64,000 nucleotides of DNA from Macrothele yani (Eukaryota > Arthropoda > Arachnida > Araneae > Macrothelidae): NCBI GenBank assembly GCA_039090855.1, contig CM077013.1, forward strand, positions 137,289,240-137,353,239, written 5' to 3'. Below are positions 54,955 to 64,000 of the stretch, one piece after another. The notes beneath the pieces were generated by a model. It was not told where the DNA came from and ran no database searches. It worked only from the letters and a program-made list of their open reading frames with translations. The translations under genes were made by a program, and so were the position numbers. Every line of letters begins with the position of its first letter. Within the stretch, counting starts at the first letter, position 1.

Positions 54955-56712
54955 AAGCGCGAAAAAGATTGTGCTTATGTCATCGGTTTGCCTGTCCGTC
55001 TGTGTACACCATATCTCTGCAACTATTACTCCGATTTGAAAAATTCTTTTTGCATAGAGAAGCCTGAAATGTCCGAATGACGATCCTTTATTTAATTTTT
55101 TGTACGATGCACAGTTTTGCCGATAGGGAGCGTAAATGCAGATGATATCGAATTCAAAATATATTTTATTCCATATATTTGCTTCTAAATACCGAATTAA
55201 AAAAGTCTTTTTATCTTTCCATTCCATTTATGTCGAAGACTATTTTAGGTATAGTCACTTTTTCAAGTAACGCACAGATTTTCCGCTAGTGGGTGTAAAA
55301 GTAAAGTAAGCGTTTTCCCCGATATCACTGCTTCTAAAACTCCGATTTGAAAACTTCTTTCTGTAGGGGTTACAGCTCTTGATGGGGAATCTTTTGCATA
55401 TCATTTCTAATTTTTGGTAAAAAATGGTTTGGCGACCAGGGGGCGTAGGTGTTAATTTCTGCTTCTGATGTATTCGCAGAAAAATCTGAGCTCCTAAAAT
55501 CTCGCTCGAAATTTTTTTCTGGACCGATGCCCCTCACGTCCATAAACATTTTCGGAATATTTTGTTCTTAAAATATTGCGTGATTTCTCCGCCAGGGAGC
55601 GTAGATGTTTATCATATTTTTTTTGTCAACATCTCTGCTTCTAATGGTCCGATTTTAAAAAAATCCTCCTTTATTGGATAGATTTTCCGGTGCGCCATGT
55701 TTTTCATATAATTTCGAAAATTTCAAGTAATTCATAGACCTTCCGCTAAGGGGCTTAGAGATAAATTGCGTTTCCCCTAATATCTCTGCTTCTAAAACTC
55801 CGATTTAAAAAATCCTTTGTGCATCGGATACAGCTGCTGATGGGAAATGTTTTTCATACAATTTATAATATTTGGTAAAGGTTGGTTTTGCCATCAGGGC
55901 GAGTAAATGTTAATTTATGCTTCTGATGTGTTTGTAGCAAAATCTGAGTTCCTGACAACTCGACTGAAAAAAGTCTTTGGTGGACCGATATCGCTCACAT
56001 CGAAAAACCTTTAGAGAATAACTTCTTAAAATGATGCATGTTTTCCCCACCAGGGTGCGTAGATGCATATCTTATATTTGTCGACATCTGTGCTTCTAAG
56101 AGTCCGATTTGAAAAAAAATCTTCGTTAGAGACAGTTTCCGCTGCGAAATGTTTCATATATTTTCAAATTTTTATTAACGCACAAGTCTCCCACCAGAGA
56201 ACTTCAGATCAGATCAGATGTAGAGGATTTTAGGAAGGGAGTGTCTGACCCCAGGTCGTAAACAACCCTTAAGAATAGGAAGCTAGGAGATTAGTGCTAG
56301 AGTACCCGATAGGAATGTGACACGGAAGCTAGGTATAGAAAGGGGGAAGAAGACGCCCTTATCTGGCGCCCGACGGCCTAACGTACCCATCCGACGCACG
56401 GCGGATATTTGGTGGTTCGAGCGTTCGTACCTGCCTGGGATCGAACCCGAGGTTTCTCCATGGCTGTCGCGGACGTTAACCAGTAGGCTATCCGCGGACC
56501 GGGCATAAGTTCACGATTCCGATTACAGCAATATCTACGGGATTAATAGCCCGATTGAGAAACTTCTTTCTTCGGTCAGATGATAATGTTTTCCAAACCG
56601 GTTGGTTCCATTGACTGAATAGCTTTGATAAATTTAATTCGCGTCAGAACGGATTAAAAGACGTGCTCATTACACCAGAAAATTCGGTGTCATCTTTCTT
56701 CTTTGTATTGAC
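54955..56712. repeat. 1.4 kb higher-order repeat, copy 2, carrying a SINE B
   Basis: The same series of about 150 bp monomers as at 41745-43155, with the key block near 55116, 55283, 55433, 55589, 55743, 55890 and 56047. Third-neighbour spacing is 457-460 bp. The end ('tagctttgataaatttaatt', 'agacgtgctcattacacc') matches copy 1. The SINE B at 56206-56503 interrupts the last monomer. Confidence 0.88.
56206..56503 (-). mobile_element. SINE family B, near full length
   Basis: A minus-strand copy beginning with the gatcagatcagatg tail, then 'aggaagggagtgtctgaccc', 'gggtacgttaggccgtcggg' (minus strand) and the head ccgcggatagcctactggtt with box B (ggttcgatccc). A 45 bp piece around 'gtactggtcccccggtaat' present at 7.5 kb is missing here. 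TSD not clear. Confidence 0.87.
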
Positions 56713-56879
56713 ATTGGTAATAAGAATTTCTGGATTGCGGCACTGCCATAAATACCAGCACGACAGTTTTTATGACGGAAAAGGGTTCACTCTGATGTGT
56801 TCAACTCTGCTGCTATTTGCGATGGCGTGGTCTGGTGCTTCCGTTGTACAATCTCACCCAACGTCGTTCGCCTATCCCC

Positions 56880-57171
56880 ACCGAGCAGGAGACTAAGAGG
56901 TTAACCTTCTATAGAGACGCACTGCAACAATTTGGCCCCGAAGATCTCAATAGAACAGCACGCCAGTGGACGGACACCGATCGAAAACGTCGAACCGTCT
57001 TTCTGTCCTTTTTCTTTACTTTTTAAACGGGGGGGAGGGTCCGACGGCTTGACGTGCCTATCTGACGCACGGCGGATATTTGGTGGTTCGAGCGTTCGTA
57101 ACCTGCATGCCATCGAACCTGAAGTTTCTCCGTGGTAGCCACGAACGTGGACCACTAGGTCATCCGCGGCA
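56880..57171. repeat. Unclassified repeat copy 2 joined to a SINE B head
   Basis: 56890-57005 matches, in opposite orientation, the unclassified repeat at 49.6 kb ('caacaatttggccccgaaga', 'cgccagtggacggacacc'). It is followed at 57027-57171 by the tRNA-like half of a minus-strand SINE B ('gcacggcggatatttggtgg' to 'ccactaggtcatccgcgg'). Whether this is a composite element or two insertions is unresolved. Confidence 0.6.
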
Positions 57172-57184
57172 GAGCTTATAACTC

Positions 57185-57497
57185 AGATCAGATCATATGT
57201 AGAAGATTTTAGAAAGGGAGTGTCTCACCCCAGGTCTTAAACAACCCTTAAAAATTGGAAGCTAAGAGATTTGGGAGAGTGCCAGATAGGAAAGTGAGGC
57301 GGAAGCAATTTAGAAAGGGGGAGGAAGACGCCCTTGTTTATTACTGGTGGACCAGTACCCGGGGCCCGACGGCTTAACGTGCCCATCCGACTCACGGCGG
57401 ATATTTAGTGGTTCGAGCGTTCATACCTGCCTGGGATCGAACCCGAGGTCTTCTCCGTTGCAGTCAGGAAAGTTGACCACTAGGTCATCCGCGGCAC
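57185..57497 (-). mobile_element. SINE family B, full length, 13 bp TSD
   Basis: A minus-strand copy from the gatca tail at 57185 to the head 'gtcatccgcggcac' at 57497, with box B (ggttcgatccc on the minus strand) intact. The flanking duplication is GAGCTTATAACTC (57172-57184) and GAGCTTACAACTC (57498-57510), with one difference. Confidence 0.92.
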
Positions 57498-57517
57498 GAG
57501 CTTACAACTCTCTGCGC

Positions 57518-57877
57518 GGTGCTACTTATACAGCCACAGGCACCATATCACGTGACAGACGCTATCATAGTTTCATGTCCGACCACTAGTGCGCTATTTT
57601 AAACACGAGAGTTGGAGCTCTGTCTCTCCTCCTCTATGGTGCTACTTATATAGCCACTGGCACCATATCACGTGACAGACGCTATCGTAGTTTTATGTCC
57701 GATCATTGGGACACTGTTTTAACCACGAGATTTGGACCTCTGCCTCTCCTCCTCTGTGGTGCTACTTATACAGCCACTGGTACCGTATCACGTGACAGAC
57801 GCTATCCTAGTTTCATGTCCGACCACTGGGGCATTGTCTTAAACACGAGAGTTGGACCTCTGTGGCCTATCCTTATC
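57518..57877. repeat. 120 bp tandem repeat, three units
   Basis: Units start with ggtgctacttatacagccac at 57518, 57638 and 57758, exactly 120 bp apart. They share 'accatatcacgtgacagacg' and 'cacgagagttggacctctg'. The period is a multiple of three, so open frames (57347-57589, 57695-57880) pass through, giving repeated 'GATYTATGT.SRDRRY.SFMS' peptides. No recognised protein family. Confidence 0.92.
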
Positions 57878-59455
57878 TGATATCTTCGTATGAGGACCAC
57901 AATTTGCACGTTTGGAGGCAACGGCATGCCTTTTCTAATAAGTAGTTATAAGCTCGATAAAGTTCCTCCCATTACACCTATTTCTTTCAGGATCTTAAGT
58001 AACTAGAACAGCATTATCATAATTGGGTTCAACATGAACCAGTGATCATGTCGAAGATTCCTCATGCTATGAGCAATTTTCAAATCAAATATACAAAAAT
58101 ATGTGATCAAAATCTCGTAAGTACATCGCATATTTTTTTTCAAAAGAGTTTGTGAAAGTGCAAAAATTCAAGGAATAGTGTAAATCGGGATTCTGACCTT
58201 TTTATGTAAGCAAATTCTGCTGCTTGTTTCCTCCAAACCAGGTATATTTGACAGAGCTCTATGTTCAGAAATGATTAAAAAATAGCGATTTAAAAGTACT
58301 TGAAGTGGTAGGTGGTAGAAGTGTTTATATGGCATCAAGCAATACAAAAGGTTTTATTTAGCTGTTATTTAATCAATATGGCAATTACAAAAATGGCGTA
58401 CATTGCGTGTTGTATCAAACACCTGAGTTGGGTTCTTAAATTGCAAGAAAAACCGTAATCCATAATTCCACAGAATCACTAAATCTAGACTATCATACAC
58501 CAAAATTGAGTCTGATATTTTTGCTCACACGATCACAAAATTTTAATTAACTTTGTTTTAAAATTACGACGCGCAACAGATTACGTTCAAAAATCATCCT
58601 AAGCATTTTTTCAAACTGACTATCTCAGTTTTTGCAATCTCTTCAGATAGTGCTGTAGATCATGTATCTTTGAAATATGCTAAGATATTTTTTAAGCTAA
58701 ACACTTCCCGAACATGCAGTGAAATAAACTGAACTTTATGCCTGGACAATTTCTTATACTTTCCAATATGTACTAAATGGCATTGCAAAAAACTTAAATG
58801 GGGGTGTATCAATACACAACACAACTCAAAAATTTTCAGAGCATTGAAAAACTGAGTAAACAACACTCGACTTAATTTTTTTCTTCTAAGTCTGAATTAA
58901 CCAACGGTTTCGTATACAAAAATTGTTGAACACAACTTAACGAGATGATTCCACGGCTCACTGAATAAGAAAAATCGTTTATAAATGACTCACAAGAAGG
59001 CACACGGTGATGTGTTTGCGTCGATTGAAGAATGGAACTCATAATTCCATGAAGCAGACAAATCTGACATCTGTTCCAAAACATTTCTGAACTGAAGCAT
59101 GTAATGTCTTCTGCAGGAAGCTTCCGGTTTCCAATTGTATTGTTCCTTAGCAATTTTTCCTTTAATATTTTCCTTTCCACCTGGTGTTATGGACGTGCTT
59201 ATTTGGCTTAGCTGTTTCGTGAGTTAAATTAGTAACTTCGAATTCGGGAAATGAGGTAACCGGATCACGTGACGACACAGTTACGATTTCGTAAAGGAAA
59301 TAATCGGCTGCTACAGCAACGGAATACAAGTTTTATTTATAGGTTGGAATGAAGTTTTAGGCTTGCTTGATGATTGGCGAAGGACGAGTTAATGAGCTCG
59401 TTCACCAGCTTGTTGAGACTTGCGCGTGAAGATTCATCTAATGGTTAACATATAC
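57878..59455. other. 1.6 kb with no recognisable gene
   Basis: AT-rich DNA. The longest frame (58872-59180, minus, 102 codons) starts with a lysine-rich stretch and shows no known domain. I cannot tell whether it is a real small exon. Confidence 0.4.
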
Positions 59456-60837
59456 ACTGCTGGCCACCCAAAATGCAACACCAAGAAGGACACAAGATAG
59501 CAAAGCCAGATTTACTGGACACATAACAACAGATACAAAAATGAAACGATTGAGATTACAGGCCCGTGCGACTTGCGGAACACGCAGACATCAATAGTTC
59601 GTGTGGCCCCCATGGCTGGCAATAACGGCCGCTACACGCCGCGGCATCGAACGAAAGAGGCTTTGGATGTGGGCTTCGGGTATGTCGGTCCCGGCTGCTT
59701 CCACACGTTGCCACAGTTCATCAGGCGTAGCCGCGGGTGGTGCTTGCCGGGCCATTCGTTTCCTGATCAGCGACCAGACATGTTCGATGGGCGACATATC
59801 GGGAGAACAGGCGGGCCACGGCAGCAGTGACACCTGGTGGGCCATGAAGAATTGTTACACGATGCGTGCCACGTATTGTCCTGTTGAAACGTGGCCGCTG
59901 CCAGGTAAGGGAGGACTACAGGCTCCAAAACGTCAGAGATGTGGCGGTGGCTGTTGAGTGTACCGGCGATGCGTACCAGAGGGGTGTGGGTGTCAAATCC
60001 AATTGTGTCCCAAACCATAACGCCAGGCGACGGACCGGTATGGTGATGCATAATGCAGGCGTCATACAGTCTCTCGCCGCGGTACCGCCACACGCTGATC
60101 CGACCATCGTGCTGTTGCAGACAGAAGCGGGATTCGTCGGAGAAGACAATGTTGGGCCATTCCGTAGTCCAGGTGCGGCGTTCAACGGTCCACTGCCGCC
60201 GCACTCGCCGGTGGTGTAACGTCCATGGTAATCGGAGCAATGGGCGCCGTGCGACAAGTCCCTGCTCCTGCAGACGACTTCGAACGGTACGGGCTGACAC
60301 AGGTTGTTGCGCAACACACACTAATTCCTGCGCTAACATTCGTGATGTGGCGATACGAGCCGTCAATGCCCGCCGCACAACATGCCGGTCCTTTCGTTCG
60401 GTGATGTGCCGCGGCAATCACTCATGTCGGTCCGCACGTCCCTCCTGCACCCACCAAATCCATACTCGCCTCACTGTGGCTGGTTGTCGTCCCACAGGGG
60501 CGCCGATGTCTCGGTACGATAAACCGCTGTCGCGATAAGCCACTATTCGTCCTCTGTCGAACTCCGAAACGTGCTGGAATGACTGCCGTATTCTGCGACG
60601 AGGCATCAGGAAGCTTCCCACGCACAGGTCCGTCAGCACAACACACTTCCACTACTTACACCCCTCCTTCTGTGCACCCTTTTTATTGTGCTTCTCGGTG
60701 GCGTGCCGGGTGCACATGATTTGCATATGCCCTGCAATGCTAATCGTTTTCATGCCCTTTCGCGGGCGACTCATGCTGCGAATTTCAGGCCAATCGACTG
60801 CTTCCTTCTTGGTGTTGCATTTCGGGTGATCAGCAGT
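59456..60837 (-). mobile_element. Tc1-like element with 34 bp TIRs, lightly damaged
   Basis: TIRs: actgctggccacccaaaatg, then caacaccaagaagg at the left; on the minus strand at the right actgctgatcacccgaaatg, then the same caacaccaagaagg. The transposase starts about 60606 (MPRRRIRQSFQHVSEFDRGR), with an in-frame TGA at 60418. It continues 'SARTVRSRLQEQGLVARRPL' (HTH), 'IVFSDESRFCLQQHDGRISV' (Asp) and 'ATFQQDNTWHAS' (Asp). A frameshift near 59850 leads to 'WPACSPDMSPIEHVWSLIRK' (Glu), ending at 59591. Two lesions only. Neither TIR abuts a clean TA. Confidence 0.93.
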
Positions 60838-61228
60838 CAAATTTTTGTAACTTATCGTGCACAAAAGAACTTTAAAAAAAGTTTCGTTTTCATTTAGGAA
60901 TAAAAAATGAAAGACTTTAGCTAAAGGTAGAGATTTACGGATTAAGTTCTATTTCTTGGTCCATAAGGATTTGACATTTGTGGATCGTTTAATGGGAGAG
61001 TAAAGAGTAAAAGAAGCTCGTTTTGTAAGTTTGTGAGGATTCAAGGAAGATTGTTACCTGAAACTTGCTTACCAAAGCTCAACATTTGGCTCTAGGCCAA
61101 TAACGCTTTCTATAAATCAAGAGGCTGGTTCAGATAGCAGATTAACCAATCCCTCAATCATCTGGAAGAAGCAGCTGATTACGTGCGGTCACATACCTAC
61201 TTCATTAAAGTTGACTGAGTCTATAAAA
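60838..61228. other. No recognisable gene
   Basis: Short unassigned stretch between the Tc1 and the pogo/Tigger-type element. Confidence 0.45.
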
Positions 61229-61649
61229 CAGTAAAACTTTCGAATAGCGGACATCGAAGGGGAAATAAAAACTGTCCGTTACTTAGAAGTGTCAGCTATT
61301 GGAAAAATCATGCTTTATGACACTATACATGTACTATGTTTATAAGGTCAAAGCAGTTTAAAATACATATAAGTAAATATAAATACGCTAATGCATTACA
61401 TAGAGAAAACTTGTACTAACCTTTATTAAAAAGTATCCATCTGTTGTTTCATTATCAACTTGTACTAACCTTTATTAAAAGTATCCATGCAAATCAAAAG
61501 TATCCTAAGTACCAAAATAACCAAGTATTGTTGCTTGTCTTTACATTCTTGTGAAATTTTGTTTTCTAAATGAATTTCTAGCCAGCCGCCTGAAGCTTTG
61601 AATCCTAATTCATTTGCGATTTCTAAAGCCTTTGATGAATGAAATAAAA

Positions 61650-61857
61650 GCCGCCTCGGTGTCGCAGTGGTCTAAGCGATGACCTCTGATCACTCGTCCG
61701 AAAGGGGTCCGGGTTCGAATCCCGGTTAGGCATGGATGTCGTGTTTGTCTTACGGCACTGGCTCTCTCCCTTCCCTGGAACCAGTGACCCTAAATTAGGG
61801 ACGGGCGACTGCTTATAGCCCATTGAGTTGCTCACGGTGGTCGTTAAACCTCCAATC

Positions 61858-61883
<26 letters not shown>
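61650..61883 (+). mobile_element. SINE family A, full length, plus strand
   Basis: A clean copy: head gccgcctcggtgtcgcagtg with box A, box B (ggttcgaatcc), full body and a 23-base A tail. It interrupts the Tigger-like DNA-binding domain. Flanking A-rich sequence hides any TSD. Confidence 0.92.
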
Positions 61884-61888
<5 letters not shown>

Positions 61889-62209
61889 TGATAAAATAAT
61901 GCTGGCTATAGCGAGGCAAAACCATTCATAGGTAAGAGTGTCTACAGCCAAACCATAAGATTTAGGGAAAGCTCTCTTAATTTTCTGGTTGCCATTACAA
62001 TCTTGTTAAGACTTCAAGATTTTACTCACTTGCGTTTTTCCTATGCCCAGTTTATCTTCTAAAACGTGCACACTTATTCTTTCATTTTCACTCGGCTTCA
62101 CTTCTTTTCTTTTAGAATCAAGCTCTTACGGTTTGTGATGCATTTTAAACTCTATGTTTGAGAAATCTTTACTTCACAGCTCACTTGATGAGAAAAACCT
62201 ATATGATTG

Positions 62210-62530
62210 GTCAGATCAGATCATATGTAGATGATTTTCGGAAGGGAGTGTCTGACTCCAGGTCTTAAACAACCCTTAGAAATAGGAAGCTAGGAGATTT
62301 GGCAAAAGAAGTGTGCCCGATATTAAAGTCACACGCAAACGAGGTAGAAAGGGGGAGGAGGAAGCCTATATTAATTACCGGGGGTTCAGTACCCGGAGTC
62401 CAACGGCTTAACGTGCCCATCCGACGCACGGCGGATATTTAGTGGTTCGAGCGTTCGTACCTGCCTAGGATCGAACCTGAGGTTTCTCTGTGGCAATCAC
62501 GAACGTTGACCCCTAGGCCATCTGCGACCC
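62210..62530 (-). mobile_element. SINE family B, full length, 13 bp TSD
   Basis: A minus-strand copy from tcagatcagatcatatgtag to the head at 'taggccatctgcgaccc'. The target duplication ACCTATATGATTG (62197-62209) versus ACCTACATGATTG (62531-62543) differs at one base. Inserted within the Tigger-type element. Confidence 0.92.
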
Positions 62531-62858
62531 ACCTACATGATTGTTGCAAACAAATGTGATTTCTAGTAATCTGAACTTGATTCCTGTAACTGATCTTGAC
62601 TTTACCAAACAGCAAAAGGTGAGTCCCTTCCATCCACACCTGAATTGTGTTTGCATGCTTTTCAATCCGATTACCGTTCCCGAATCAGCCGGCCTTGTGC
62701 GCTGATACCCGAATCTGAGGTCTCACCCCATTGGGAGCACCTGAAGAGCTGGAAGGCAGTTTCTCCTGGTCAGATGTAAGTATGCATAGAGAGGTTCGAG
62801 CAGTTTGGTGAGCACGAACGCTAATCCCTTTCCCAGCGATTTCAGCCATTTACGCGGG

Positions 62859-63671
62859 GTACTGTAACCGATGCTTCCATATTTATAAGAAACGAGATTC
62901 TGTGGCCATTTTTAGAGATAGTGAATTGTAGTCATTTTCTTTCAATTCCCGCCATTTGGATGGGAAGGGCAGCGAACAGGCAAAGTACCTTCTTTCCCAC
63001 GCGTCGCAATAGAGGGGGTGTTAGATTTATAGTTTCGTCGATGTGAGAAGAATGAAACTGGACATTATTGCTTCTCCGCCGTCCCAAGCAGTCCGAGGCA
63101 GTGGGCAATTAAGGAATCTGGTGTTTTTCGGAGAGGAGGCATCTTAGAGTGTGGCCGAGAGAGAACTCGCGGGCAGAAGGTCAACGAGGCAGGAGATCTT
63201 TAGCGGGGGTAGAGTATCTTCGAGACGACGGGAAGGAGGAAGGAATGAGGCAGATGATAGAGGAGACTGAAAGAGATCATAAGGGGTTACTGTGTAGAAA
63301 GAACGGAGATCAGGACAAGGCTTAAAAGACAATTCCCCGTAACATCTGAATAAAAGTCTTCCTTACTACAAAATTTAGTCTCAGTCGATTCACTCTTCCA
63401 TACTTTGTATTGTATTTATCTGCTCCAGTTGGGAGAATTACGGATTAAACCACCGATACCGAACTTACTGCAAAGGAAGCATCAAACGAACCCTCCACAC
63501 AGGGCGCTGTAATAGAACTCAACACCAAGCCCTGTAACATTTGAATGGCGCCCAAAGCTTCCCTTCCCATCCAAATGGCGGGAATTGAAAGAAAATGACT
63601 ACAATTCCTTATCTCTAAAAATGGCTGCAAAATCTCGCTTCTTATAAATATGGAAACCCCGGCTACAGTAC
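62859..63671. mobile_element. Possible MITE-like element with about 115 bp inverted ends
   Basis: 62859-62972 ('gtactgtaaccgatgcttcc', 'atatttataagaaacgag', 'tttcaattcccgccatttgg') is repeated inverted at about 63555-63671 ('aaatggcgggaattgaaaga', 'cttcttataaatatggaa', 'ccggctacagtacat'). The interior (about 580 bp) has no recognisable coding sequence. The outer edges resemble each other (GTACTGTA-CCG). It may be a separate insertion in the Tigger-type element or its own inverted interior. Confidence 0.65.
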
Positions 63672-64000
63672 ATAGCATCTTAAAATTTACTAGGCCCCAA
63701 GAACTAAAGGGTTAAGATAGAGAATGAGGAAGGGTAAAATAATAAAGAGGAAACATTTTGCGAGTTTGGGCGAATCACACACATTGGAATTCCTAGAATC
63801 GAAAGCAAATTGTCCGTTATATTGTACTTTTAAATAGGGAATGCCTCATAAGAAAACCATGCATTTTTGCAGGGGAGTAAAAACTTGTACTGTAGAGAGA
63901 GATGTCCGCTAATAAGAAGTGTCCGTTAATGGAAGTTTCACTATATATACATTGTTTAAGATTATCGCAGCTCCGACAACTTTGTATAGTCAGCTATTAA

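Larger units (their letters stand above)
61229..63942 (-). mobile_element. pogo/Tigger-type element with nested insertions
   Basis: Ends: cagtaaaactttcgaatagc, then ggacatc at the left and, on the minus strand, agtgaaacttccattaacgg, then acacttc at the right. The CAGT…GGACA text is typical of pogo/Tigger termini. The minus strand (about 62085-61885 and 61649-61560) encodes a CENP-B/jerky-like DNA-binding domain in mixed frames: 'VHVLEDKLGIGKTQVSKILK', 'KSYGLAVDTLTYEWFCLAIA', then across a SINE 'KALEIANELGFKASGGWLEI'. The DDE domain is absent. That the two ends belong to one element is inferred from orientation and content. Confidence 0.72.

Noticed and set aside
58872..59180. 102-codon minus-strand frame as a small gene
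   Set aside because: No domain, no splice or promoter context, ordinary AT-rich composition; cannot be separated from chance.
59573..60538. Plus-strand frames up to 161 codons over 59.5-60.5 kb
   Set aside because: Shadows of the minus-strand Tc1 transposase, whose DDE motifs are unambiguous.

Overview
The window is repeat-rich, intron-bearing animal DNA. Spliced exons, tRNA-derived SINEs with target-site duplications, an RTE-type LINE, Penelope-like elements and very many Tc1/mariner-type transposons point to an arthropod. An arachnid is possible, but nothing in the window proves it. There is no prokaryotic gene organisation.

The only host gene I can support is a very-long-chain fatty acid elongase (ELOVL family) on the minus strand. 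Four coding exons are visible: 38043-38097 (start codon), 11170-11360, 4900-4980 and 94-150. All have AG/GT splice sites and compatible phases, and the gene runs off the left edge before the catalytic histidine box. Its introns (about 4.7, 6.2 and 26.7 kb) hold most of the mobile DNA. Right of about 38.2 kb, upstream of the gene, I found only mobile DNA and repeats.

Introns, right to left. Intron 1 (11361-38042) has a broken Tc1 element (36.1-37.1 kb), palindromic hairpins (37.1-37.25 kb), another Tc1 (34.5-35.6 kb) and a nested SINE/RTE/SINE stack (33.1-34.2 kb). It also has a 4.1 kb almost perfect inverted repeat around a Penelope-like reverse transcriptase (26382-30485), a Tc1 with a single nonsense codon (24.7-25.9 kb) and a near full-length RTE (17972-about 20885). 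Further left are an RTE split by a Tc1 (16.2-18.0 kb), a Tc1 with a triplicated segment (14.6-15.9 kb) and two related IS630-Tc1-mariner elements. Introns 2 and 3 hold two mariner remnants, an internally deleted TIR element, both SINE families and short tandem arrays.

Upstream flank (38.2-64 kb). It has a Penelope GIY-YIG remnant, back-to-back mariners (49.8-52.1 kb), hAT remnants, a hAT-type MITE with an 8 bp TSD, and a deleted element with about 175 bp TIRs. Two copies of a 1.4 kb repeat have a three-monomer higher-order period. A Tc1 with clear TIRs (59.5-60.8 kb) is followed by a 2.7 kb pogo/Tigger-type element holding further insertions.

No transposase or reverse transcriptase here has a complete undamaged reading frame, so the elements shown are probably not autonomous. 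The best candidate for something new is the Penelope-like palindrome.
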